This document shows, in pieces, positions 7,967 through 15,900 of a stretch of DNA of 46,015 bases. The notes below the pieces were generated by a model that was not told where the DNA came from, searched no databases, and saw only the letters and a list, made by a program, of their open reading frames with translations. The stretch comes from an uncultured Ruminococcus sp. (GTDB lineage: Bacteria; Bacillota; Clostridia; Oscillospirales; Ruminococcaceae), in the NCBI GenBank assembly GCA_902762785.1, contig CACWPL010000023.1:1-46015 (forward strand), read 5' to 3'. Positions within the stretch are counted from its first letter, which is position 1, and each line of letters begins with the position of its first letter. Both the position numbers and the translations under genes were made by a program.

Positions 7967-8281
7967 TTACTGAGGCTTCTTGATGTTCGCTACATTCTGC
8001 TGAGCAACGCGGTCGAGCACCTCTGCCGGCTCGGCGACGTTCTGCTTCAGGTAGGCCGCTACCTTTCTGAGGTAGGAGTAGAACTTCTCGAGCTCGGGCT
8101 TGAGCTCCTCGTAGCGGTCTCTCATATCGGTCGCGCTGTTCGACTCAAAGATGGCCTGGGTGCTCCCCATCTTCGCTGTAAGCTGACCCAGCGTGTTCTC
8201 GATGTCACCGGCCTTCGATTCGAGCTGGTTAGCGCAGCCTCTGATGCCCTCGGGGTTTACAAAGATCTCAGACGATGCCAT
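7967..8281 (-). CDS. WXG100-family-like protein lacking the W-x-G turn
   Basis: A 104-residue all-helical protein without a signal peptide, as expected for an ESAT-6-like T7SS substrate: a helix from about 8-40, a turn, then a helix from about 50-100. Where the WXG motif should sit the sequence is AIFESNSA (about residues 43-50), so the motif is degenerate. Its size, position 52 bp downstream of a true WXG100 gene and proximity to essC support the assignment. It may be the second subunit of a heterodimer. The ribosome binding site is AAAGGAGG. Confidence 0.7.
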   Translation of the reverse strand: MASSEIFVNPEGIRGCANQLESKAGDIENTLGQLTAKMGSTQAIFESNSATDMRDRYEELKPELEKFYSYLRKVAAYLKQNVAEPAEVLDRVAQQNVANIKKPQ

Positions 8282-8333
8282 AATAGTTTCCTCCTTTTAA
8301 GTATGGATGATGATCGTGGTGGATGGTTCTTGC

Positions 8334-8654
8334 TTACTCGAAGTCGCAGCCGGTCTCGACCTGGCTCTTGCTGTCGTCCATGCGCCCCTGGTTGGCGTTC
8401 GCCGTGTTGCGAAGGAAGGTCGCGTACTCGTTCATCACGTCACGCATGGAGTCGAAGTAGTGCTTCTCCTGATTGACCTTGTTCTTGAACGCCTCGTAGT
8501 CCTCGCCTCTCCAGACCGTGCCCAGCTCGTTCTCTACAAGCGTGTAGAGCGCGTTGTACTCCGTGAAGAACTCGTCGGCCAGGTTGTCGATGTCGATGGA
8601 TACCTGTACGACTGTCTCGGTACCCTCAGCATAACGGATAGTATTGTCTGCCAT
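8334..8654 (-). CDS. WXG100-family type VII secretion substrate
   Basis: A 106-residue helical hairpin protein with the WXG turn clearly present (VWRGEDYEAF, about residues 47-56), followed by the usual helix with FxxxV spacing and a glycine-poor C-terminus. There is no signal peptide. It is the first gene of a separate unit with its own extended -10 promoter, downstream of essC. WXG100 proteins dimerise and are both substrates and structural partners of EssC. The start has AGGAGG. Confidence 0.88.
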   Translation of the reverse strand: MADNTIRYAEGTETVVQVSIDIDNLADEFFTEYNALYTLVENELGTVWRGEDYEAFKNKVNQEKHYFDSMRDVMNEYATFLRNTANANQGRMDDSKSQVETGCDFE

Positions 8655-8709
8655 GATAAATTCCTCCTAAAAATTAATTTTTGTGTGTCACTATCTTGTT
8701 GACATCTAT

Positions 8710-8718
8710 ATTATACCA
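8710..8718 (-). promoter_or_regulatory. Extended -10 promoter of the WXG100 unit
   Basis: Minus-strand TGG-TATAAT: TATAAT is 8710-8715 and the TGG is 8716-8718. No good -35 is present, which is common for TGn extended -10 promoters. A-rich tracts further upstream may help. It lies 56 bp from the first WXG100 start codon. Confidence 0.65.
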
Positions 8719-8783
8719 CATCGACTTTTTTCGCCCCTCGAAAAATGGATCAATTAATATTTTAGGTATTTTAGGGAGACACT

Positions 8784-8872
8784 GTGGCGGATCGCGGCGA
8801 AATATCGGGAATTTTTTTGTCCAAAAATATTTTTTGCTGTTTTTTTCCACATTTTTTGCCGCGATCTGCCAC
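8784..8872. repeat. 89-bp AT-rich element bounded by 15-bp inverted repeats
   Basis: Arms 8784-8798 and 8858-8872 are complementary at 14 of 15 positions. The interior of about 59 bp is very rich in T on the plus strand and A on the minus strand. It fills the space between the essC stop and the WXG100 promoter. On the minus strand the loop is A-rich, so it is not a standard terminator. It could be a small mobile remnant, a regulatory hairpin or an UP-like element. Confidence 0.6.
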
Positions 8873-8911
8873 TAGGATCGCTGAGGCATCCCCCTATTTT
8901 TTTCATTCAGA

Positions 8912-11900
8912 TCATCCAAAGAGTGTAAACTTTTTGATGAATTTTCTGTTCTGTATAACAGCGCCATCGCCCTTGAGGAGGTGCGGTCTCGTGTTGGTGG
9001 TGTCGAAGAAGCTCGAGTGGCCGAACCCGTCTCCGATCCAGATGCCGGAGGCATCGAACCATTCACGGTTGTTCTCTACGTCCATATTCTCGATCTTGCT
9101 GATATCCTCGACGTTCTTGCTGATATGGATGAAGGCGCCGCGCTCGGCGTTCATCTTGTCGGGAGTGTCAAGGATGATATAGTGGTAATGGATCTCGGGC
9201 AGCTCGAGCATGATGCTCTTCAGATTCGCAAAGGTCACGTTCAGCTTGTCGAACTTCGCGACATCCTGGAAGGAGTTGATGATGACATACACATGCTTCA
9301 CATCGCCGCCGATCACATAGCTACCATCCGGCTGCTTGACGAGCATCGCGCAGCGCGCCTCAGCATCGGCCTTATAGCGCTTGTTGAACTGATCGAGCTC
9401 CTCGACAGTGCTAAAGCACTGGTAACCGCCCTGCGGGTCGGCGAGCTTCCCTGTCACATCGAGCGCCATGACCTCGATGCTCGGATCCTTTGCGAGCATC
9501 TTGGCAAGATATGCCGCATACGATGTGAGCTGATCTTCATCGAGACCGGCCACGAAGGTCAGGTATTTATCGCTGAAGTCATAGTCGACCACTTCTCCCT
9601 CCTCTTCACCGAGCGGGATATGGCCGATCGTGATCTCTCCGTTCACCACGTCCTCGAACGAGAGCTTTTTCGGCTTCAAAGATGCCGCCTTGACCGGATT
9701 CTCTTCGGCCGCACGCTCGCAGAGCTCCTTGACCTCCTTACCGGTGTCGTTCACTGGCAGGAGCGAGTCATCCTCCTCCTCGGGCACGACATCGAAGATC
9801 CCCGCCACCTGGAATTTATAGGTGACGTTGTTCTCCTTGACGATACCGTTGCCCTCACAGTTGGAGGGCGTGATACCGCCGGTACGGCCGAGCAGTGCGA
9901 CATAGTCGTTCTCGTCGTTCATCCTGAGCATGTAGGTCTGCTGGATATACTGGCGCAGTCGATTGTTCATGTTGACAGAGCCGCTCCCTACGACCAAGAA
10001 CACGCCGCGCTTGATGCCCTCACGCGCGATGTAGACCAGGGTCTGCTGATCCTCGCTGTCGAACTTCTCCATGAATTCCGTGTAGTTGTTCAGCATGAGG
10101 ATGATCTGAGGGAGCTTCTCCCCATCAGAATACTTGCAGTATTCCGTATACTCGCCGCGATAGTCCGAGAAGACCTTGCTGCGGCGCACGATCTCATCAT
10201 GGACGCCCTTCAGGATGGCCTTGACCTCCTCCTGCTCCTCCGAGGTGACGACATCTCCCACATGCGGCGCTTTCTGGAAGGCCTTTAGGAAGCCGGAGTC
10301 GAAGTCCAGCATGTAGATGGCGACATCCTCCGAAGAATAGCCATAGATGAGGGAATACAGCAGAGAGATGAAGAACATGTCCAGACCGCTGCCCGCTGCG
10401 CCGAACACGGCCAGGTTGCCCCGCTCGGAGAAAGGCACGTTCATGATCCCCTGTACGCGCTCATAAAGGTCGTCCCGCTTGCCGATGATCGGTGCGATGG
10501 GCACATAACGTCCCTTGGGACGATCCTGCCGACCTGCCTCCTGATAAAGGTCGCGCAGCGATAGCTTTGCAGGGATCGGGTCGAGCCAGAGCGGATCCAC
10601 CTCTAACCCCTTGGCGACCTCGATCAGATGATCGCGCACCGCGATGAGCTGCGAGACCGTTCGACCGGATCCAGCGGTCGGGGCCTTCTTTTCCTTTCGC
10701 TTTTTCTCGTAGAGGACGGCACCGGTGTTGCTGATGACCTCGAGCGACTCGATGTCCTTCTTCACGAACTCATCAGACGGTATGTAATCCGCGCCGCACC
10801 ATGCCGACTGTCCCTGGCTGAACACCTCATTGTAGCCGACCTGGAAGAAGAAGCGGCCTGTGGTCGAGATCTCTGCCGCATCCGGGCAATGGATCACGGC
10901 CTTACTGTCCTCCTTGCCCTGTACCTTCAGACAGATCTTGAAACGCGAGTTGCTCCAGATCTGCGGGCTCACGACGGAATCCGGCTTCTGGGTCGCGAGC
11001 ACCAGATGGATGCCGAGGCTTCGGCCGATACGCGCGGCACTGACGAGCAGGTCCATAAAATCACCGCGATCGGCCTTCAGCTCTGCGAACTCATCGCAGA
11101 CGATGAACAGGTGTGGCAATACATCGAGATCAGCGCCCTCTCGGCGGAGCTGCTGATACTTGTAGATGTCCATCGTACCGTCATTGGAAACGCGGCGCGC
11201 TTTCTTGAAGAGATGCTGACGGCGCTTGAGCTCGGTCTCGATCGAGATGCGGGCGCGCTCGATCATGGCGCCATCCAGGTTCGTGACCGTCCCGACGACG
11301 TGGGGCAGCTTGTAGCGCACCTTGGTCAACTGACCGTCGACCTCTTCCTCGCGGGAATCATCGAATGCGTCCGCAAGACCACCGCCCTTGTAGTCCACGA
11401 TGACGAACGCGACCTCCTCGGGGCTATAGTTGACGGCGAGCGAGAGGATCATCGTGATGATGGATTCGCTCTTGCCCGATCCGGTCGTGCCGGCGATCAG
11501 GCCGTGAGGACCATGGAACTTCTCGTGCATGTCGATGTAGAAGCGATCCCCGGACGTGCCGACACCGATCTCTGTCTTGAGCGACTTGATCGGATTGTTC
11601 TCGACCCAGCGCGAGAGGATGTTGAGGTGCTCTACCTTCGACACCTGGAACATATCCAGGAACGTCACCATCTTGGGTAGCTGCGACTTTTCGGTCGCGA
11701 TGTCGAGGCGGATGTTGGCGATGCTGTTCAAGTAGCGCTCGAAGCTCAGAGACTGATCCAGCTCCGGCGACGAGACCCGATAGGGCACGAGATCCGTGAC
11801 GGTATTCTCGATACGATCGTAGAGCCGCGCCTTATGATCCTCCACCTCGATGATCCGCTCGGAGTAATTATAATTGTAAGAGCCGAACGACGTCAGCAGG

Positions 11901-13624
11901 CTGAAGCCGAGCTTCTTCCTCTCTCTCACCAGGATCTGCATCAGATCGAGTCCATCGACCTTCTTCTTATCCGAGGCGATCATGAGGATCCGCGGATGCT
12001 GCTCCTCCGGGTGGGTCATCCGGTCGTCGATCTCTTTTTGGAGCTGTGCTGAGAGCTCCTTCATCTCATCCGCATTGGACGCGATATAGCGGAAGGTCCC
12101 TTCATCGTTCCAGGTGTGCGGCAGCCACTTGGCATACTCCCAAAGCTCTGTCTCCTTCTCATCGAACACAAAGATCAGCTTGAGCTCGTCATAGGAATAG
12201 AGCGCTGTGAGCTGCACCACGATCTCACGGATCAGCTCGAGCGCCTCCTCCTTCTCGCCGCTGATGCCGCAGATCGCGCCATCGTTGAACGAGATCGTGA
12301 TCGGTACATGCTCGAGCACACGCTCCTCTCTTGCGAACTGCATCATGTCATACCGCAGATCGTCCTTGAAGAACGCATCGCGCGAATCGGAGTTCTTGAC
12401 CTCGATCGTTGAAGGGAGCGTCCCCTCACCAAGGGAGATACGCATGAACTCCGGGTCAAGGATGCTCTTGCTCCAAAGCTCGCGGTCCTTACTGATGACG
12501 CGCCGCAGGCACTCCTCGATCGTAAAATACTTCCGGCGCAGATAGGCTCTCTCCGTATCCCGCATCACGTTTGCACGGTCGCGCAGCTCCATGATATACT
12601 CCTGGTAATTGCGCACGCGCTCAGCCTCCGCGCGCTTCTCTGCCTTCGCACGGTTCTTACGGATGATGATCGGCCAGACCATCGCAGAGAGGATCATGCT
12701 GCCTGCCATGATGAAGGAGGGCACGATATATGAGAAGTTCGTATCACGATAATAGGCTGCCACACCGTTATAGCCCGCCACTAGCACAGACGCCGCACTC
12801 ATGGTGACAGCAGAGCCCATCGACAGCAGGATCGACTGCTGCTCCTTCTTCGGGCTCTGTTCAGGCGGAAGGAGCTCGAGCGGCTCGAACGACACAGGCT
12901 TCTCGGCGATCTCGGTCGTCCGATAGAATCGCTCAGGGACCGTCTCCGGCCGCTTCATGTGATCACGATCGAACGCCGGGAACCGAACGAGACGGAGCCG
13001 GTCGCTGCGCAGCGCGGTGTTCGGATCGATGTTCGCCGCGACAAGGTCCGCACAGATCACGAACTGGTACCCCACGAGCAGCACGACGTCGCCGATCTGC
13101 AAGGGATACTCCTTGCCGTGCTCGATCCTGCAATGGTTCACGAAGGTACCGTTGATGCTCTTTTCATCATAGACGTACCATTGCTGGCCGCGCTTGATGA
13201 GCACAGCATGGTGGCCGGAGATATAGCCGTCATTGAGCACGATGTCGTTATCCGTTTTTTTGCCGATGCGGATGATGTTCTCCTCTGCGCATGGGTCACG
13301 GAAGCAGAGCTTCGTGAAGCGCGTCCGCTCGTCCCGCACGGTACCTACGATCAGGATATGCTCCTTCTCACCCACGCGCAGAACGACAGTATCCTCGTCC
13401 TCGAGCTCAGCATAGGGTAATTCCTCGCCATTCCCGGCTTCGTCATATCGGATCACAGAGTATTGCTCACCGGAGGTGATCCGCCATTGGTTATCGACGC
13501 CATCGACCGCGATGTCCTCCGTCAGGTCGGGAAGACTATGGTTCAGGAGATAGTGTCCCTTCTTCTTCTCCGGCAGCACGGTGGTGTCGATCATTTGATC
13601 TTGCAAAAAAGTGATGAGTAGCAT
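8912..13624 (-). CDS. essC: EssC-type FtsK/SpoIIIE ATPase of a type VII secretion system
   Basis: A 1570-residue membrane ATPase, the motor of Firmicutes T7SS. The N-terminal region (about 1-100) is FHA-like. A second FHA domain (about 105-190) keeps the ligand residues: RIG, SGHH (SxxH) and NGTF. Two membrane helices lie at about 272-325. Three FtsK/SpoIIIE modules follow. The first has a full Walker A (GTTGSGKS, about 709-716) and Walker B (FIVCDEFAELK, about 838-848). The second has a degenerate loop (GAAGSGLD, about 1073). The third is more degenerate (about 1355 onward). The length matches EssC (about 1480-1570). The start follows GGAGAAGGA. It is preceded 15 bp upstream by the EsaB/YukD-like gene. 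Confidence 0.96.
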   Translation of the reverse strand: MLLITFLQDQMIDTTVLPEKKKGHYLLNHSLPDLTEDIAVDGVDNQWRITSGEQYSVIRYDEAGNGEELPYAELEDEDTVVLRVGEKEHILIVGTVRDERTRFTKLCFRDPCAEENIIRIGKKTDNDIVLNDGYISGHHAVLIKRGQQWYVYDEKSINGTFVNHCRIEHGKEYPLQIGDVVLLVGYQFVICADLVAANIDPNTALRSDRLRLVRFPAFDRDHMKRPETVPERFYRTTEIAEKPVSFEPLELLPPEQSPKKEQQSILLSMGSAVTMSAASVLVAGYNGVAAYYRDTNFSYIVPSFIMAGSMILSAMVWPIIIRKNRAKAEKRAEAERVRNYQEYIMELRDRANVMRDTERAYLRRKYFTIEECLRRVISKDRELWSKSILDPEFMRISLGEGTLPSTIEVKNSDSRDAFFKDDLRYDMMQFAREERVLEHVPITISFNDGAICGISGEKEEALELIREIVVQLTALYSYDELKLIFVFDEKETELWEYAKWLPHTWNDEGTFRYIASNADEMKELSAQLQKEIDDRMTHPEEQHPRILMIASDKKKVDGLDLMQILVRERKKLGFSLLTSFGSYNYNYSERIIEVEDHKARLYDRIENTVTDLVPYRVSSPELDQSLSFERYLNSIANIRLDIATEKSQLPKMVTFLDMFQVSKVEHLNILSRWVENNPIKSLKTEIGVGTSGDRFYIDMHEKFHGPHGLIAGTTGSGKSESIITMILSLAVNYSPEEVAFVIVDYKGGGLADAFDDSREEEVDGQLTKVRYKLPHVVGTVTNLDGAMIERARISIETELKRRQHLFKKARRVSNDGTMDIYKYQQLRREGADLDVLPHLFIVCDEFAELKADRGDFMDLLVSAARIGRSLGIHLVLATQKPDSVVSPQIWSNSRFKICLKVQGKEDSKAVIHCPDAAEISTTGRFFFQVGYNEVFSQGQSAWCGADYIPSDEFVKKDIESLEVISNTGAVLYEKKRKEKKAPTAGSGRTVSQLIAVRDHLIEVAKGLEVDPLWLDPIPAKLSLRDLYQEAGRQDRPKGRYVPIAPIIGKRDDLYERVQGIMNVPFSERGNLAVFGAAGSGLDMFFISLLYSLIYGYSSEDVAIYMLDFDSGFLKAFQKAPHVGDVVTSEEQEEVKAILKGVHDEIVRRSKVFSDYRGEYTEYCKYSDGEKLPQIILMLNNYTEFMEKFDSEDQQTLVYIAREGIKRGVFLVVGSGSVNMNNRLRQYIQQTYMLRMNDENDYVALLGRTGGITPSNCEGNGIVKENNVTYKFQVAGIFDVVPEEEDDSLLPVNDTGKEVKELCERAAEENPVKAASLKPKKLSFEDVVNGEITIGHIPLGEEEGEVVDYDFSDKYLTFVAGLDEDQLTSYAAYLAKMLAKDPSIEVMALDVTGKLADPQGGYQCFSTVEELDQFNKRYKADAEARCAMLVKQPDGSYVIGGDVKHVYVIINSFQDVAKFDKLNVTFANLKSIMLELPEIHYHYIILDTPDKMNAERGAFIHISKNVEDISKIENMDVENNREWFDASGIWIGDGFGHSSFFDTTNTRPHLLKGDGAVIQNRKFIKKFTLFG

Positions 13625-13639
13625 AGTCGTCCTTCTCCC

Positions 13640-13891
13640 TTATACGAACATCAATCTTGAACGGTTCTGGATACCGAGCTCCTTGAGGGTCTTATCCTGC
13701 GGGAGGCTGTGACCCGTCTCCCGGAAGCACAGGATGTTCACGTCACTGCGTGAATAGAAGCCCCTTGCCGCCTCTGTAAAAAGCTCTGCCAACACCTCGG
13801 CCGCATCGTGGACATACATCTCCTCCGGCAGCCGAACATCATACCATTTTCCATTCACAGGCAGATAGACCTGTACGATGATCCTTTCCAT
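13640..13891 (-). CDS. EsaB/YukD-like ubiquitin-fold protein
   Basis: An 83-residue protein with a ubiquitin-like pattern: an IIVQVYLP strand, a DVRLPEEM segment, a helix around AAEVLAELFTEAA, and a C-terminal strand after TLKELGI (LGIQNRSRLMFV). The YukD/EsaB family is a standard T7SSb component encoded beside EssC. I choose the ATG at 13891 with AGGTG six bases upstream rather than the GTG at 13900 that abuts the previous stop. It probably acts as a cytoplasmic regulator or assembly factor. Confidence 0.82.
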   Translation of the reverse strand: MERIIVQVYLPVNGKWYDVRLPEEMYVHDAAEVLAELFTEAARGFYSRSDVNILCFRETGHSLPQDKTLKELGIQNRSRLMFV

Positions 13892-13900
13892 CTGATTCAC

Positions 13901-14887
13901 CTATCCCTTTGTCTCGTTCTTTTTGGCACGATCCATCTTCTTGCGCTGCAGCTCAGGATAGTGCAGCCATTGGAGATGGATCAGCAGATTTGAGAAAATA
14001 TAATAATTGAACCTTTCCAGCTCCTCATCCGTGAGCGGAGAGCCGTTGGAATGGCAATATTCCCAGAGCAGCACGTCTGACAGTCCGTTCATATCGCGTT
14101 CAAACGGCTCGATGATCCGCCTTGTCACGGCGCGGTCGCCATTGATGACCTCGTCATAGGTCGGGAGCTCTGGTGTGCAGCGCAGGAGCGTCTTGACACT
14201 GATCGTATCCGCGTTCCTCTTGAAGTAATTCATCTTCTTATGCTCAGAGATCTTTTTGAGAAAATAGTAGCTATTGGGGTTCTTTTTTAGGTCGATGCGG
14301 AACAGCTTCTCAGGATATGGCATCACCGGCATCGTCTTTAGTATCGCAAAGAACTCCGGACTGAGCGTGAAGAAGATCATGTTTTTCTTGATCTTCGCTT
14401 CCACACAGATCCGGATATCCTGCATGCTCCGCTCACGGTTCGACGATCTCTGGAAGCTGATCCGCAGATGACAGAGGAGCTTCAGGTCGGCTTTGACCTG
14501 GCGCCGCACCTCGGTGGTGTTCTTTAGATCACACAGACGCATGTATTCATCGAGCCCCAAGCAGATACAAGGCTCTCTGCACCCCTGCTCTGTGGACTGG
14601 ATCATCAACGCATCGACGAGGCGGTGGGTCATCGTGCGAAGGCCCGAGCTCAGGACCGTCGCATCATCGATGGAGATCTGGAGGTTCTCCTTCTCTATCG
14701 TGATCGAACCATCCGGGCATTGCACGCCTGTTGCCTTAGAAGACCGCATGGTAGATAGCTTGTTCATCGCCGTGGACTGCTTCATGATACGAAAGGCGTT
14801 CCGTGTCACCGAGCTGATCGTCAGCTCCGTTTCCAGGACCTTTCCTACGGATGACGAGCTCCCGTCGATTCCCTTTTCATATCTCAT
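13901..14887 (-). CDS. Replication-initiator-like DNA-binding protein embedded in the T7SS operon
   Basis: A 328-residue soluble basic protein. The C-terminal half (about residues 180-320) contains PYPEKLFRIDLKKNPNSYYF, a KISEHKKMN segment and a DRAVTRRIIEPFERDM segment. From memory these resemble winged-helix replication initiator or plasmid/ICE replication proteins of Clostridia. The N-terminal half looks like another winged-helix region. It overlaps the upstream gene by four bases (ATGA) and is followed immediately by the EsaB-like gene, so it is co-transcribed with the machinery. Whether it still binds DNA, regulates the operon or is a domesticated element protein cannot be decided here. 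Confidence 0.5.
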   Translation of the reverse strand: MRYEKGIDGSSSSVGKVLETELTISSVTRNAFRIMKQSTAMNKLSTMRSSKATGVQCPDGSITIEKENLQISIDDATVLSSGLRTMTHRLVDALMIQSTEQGCREPCICLGLDEYMRLCDLKNTTEVRRQVKADLKLLCHLRISFQRSSNRERSMQDIRICVEAKIKKNMIFFTLSPEFFAILKTMPVMPYPEKLFRIDLKKNPNSYYFLKKISEHKKMNYFKRNADTISVKTLLRCTPELPTYDEVINGDRAVTRRIIEPFERDMNGLSDVLLWEYCHSNGSPLTDEELERFNYYIFSNLLIHLQWLHYPELQRKKMDRAKKNETKG

Positions 14888-15816
14888 ACTGTCCCCCCGT
14901 CACTTAACAGTACAGCGATCATCCCCTCGAACGAATCCCGGAAGGAGCGGATATCGTTGAGCCGCTCCCGCACCTGCGCGATGGCAGCATCCGAGATCCG
15001 AAGCGATTCATCCTCGATCGGGCGGAACACATCGAGCAGGATCCGGATCTTGTTTTGGTATGCTTTCCCCTCACCTGAGATCTCGCCGAGCAGCTCGTTG
15101 CGCTGCGCGTGATACTCCTCGACCTGACGAAGCACCTCCTCCGTGTCCGTACAGAACACCTTGAAATCCGGCAGCTCGATACGCTCGGCGATCAGCTCGA
15201 AGAGCGTATTATAAGCGATCTGATGCCGAAGCCCCTTGATCAGCAGTTCGGATCGGAAATATTCGATCTTATCCGCCATGGACTCGGCATGCTCCAGGCT
15301 CATCATCTCCTGGAAGCAGTCGATCTCAGGCTCGATGAAATAGTCGTTGGCATCCAGACACTTCGGACGGCACGGGAAATGATCGGCCACGATCGCCACA
15401 CCGCGGCGGCGCGCCAGGACGCCCGGCGTCGGCATCTCGCGGAACTGCGTGCCGGTCATGATGATCGGGAGCAGCTCGAGCGTGCGCCGTGCATGCTCGA
15501 CCTGCTGTGCCTGGGTCAGGTACATGATGAGCCGTGCAAGACCGTTCTGCGCCTGCTGATTGTAGGCAAAGGACATAGCCTGCGCATACTTGATGAAATT
15601 TTGGAGCTGTACGTAGCACTCGAGCAGCTCCGCTTCTTCGATCGTCTCGATGCGATCGGTCATCTTGTCGATCACGTCCTGCGTCACCGGCGCCGTCTCC
15701 GGCGCAGCGATGCCAAGCTGCTGCTTGTAGAGCAATATGTCGTTCTCTATGATGAGCCTGCCAATGTCTACCCCAGATATCTCATTCTTTTCTGTCAGTT
15801 CTTTGAGCGAGAGCAT
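14884..15816 (-). CDS. Protein of unknown function in the T7SS operon
   Basis: A 310-residue, mostly helical, soluble protein without signal peptide or membrane segments. I do not recognise the family. The central segment (about residues 55-125) is rich in Ala, Gln and Leu and likely forms a coiled coil. A CRPKCLD segment near residue 150 has two cysteines. I select the ATG at 15816 (AGGTG six bases before) rather than an upstream GTG. It is the first gene after the hairpin at 15858-15889 and overlaps the next gene by four bases. Its position before the EsaB-like and EssC genes suggests a cytoplasmic accessory of the secretion machinery. Confidence 0.65.
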   Translation of the reverse strand: MLSLKELTEKNEISGVDIGRLIIENDILLYKQQLGIAAPETAPVTQDVIDKMTDRIETIEEAELLECYVQLQNFIKYAQAMSFAYNQQAQNGLARLIMYLTQAQQVEHARRTLELLPIIMTGTQFREMPTPGVLARRRGVAIVADHFPCRPKCLDANDYFIEPEIDCFQEMMSLEHAESMADKIEYFRSELLIKGLRHQIAYNTLFELIAERIELPDFKVFCTDTEEVLRQVEEYHAQRNELLGEISGEGKAYQNKIRILLDVFRPIEDESLRISDAAIAQVRERLNDIRSFRDSFEGMIAVLLSDGGTV

Positions 15817-15840
15817 CACTATCACCTCATATCCTCTCTC

Positions 15841-15889
15841 GTTGATGGGAAACGAAAAGCGGGGTGCAGAAAACCTTCCGCACCCCGCT
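15841..15889 (-). terminator. Terminator or attenuator after the adhesin gene
   Basis: A perfect 10-bp GC-rich stem (15858-15867 with 15880-15889) is followed on the minus strand by TTTTCGTTTCCC. It sits 11 bases past the stop of the 2167-aa gene. No promoter is visible between it and the next start at 15816, so it probably reduces rather than abolishes transcription into the machinery genes. Confidence 0.75.
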
Positions 15890-15900
15890 CACAGTATGCA

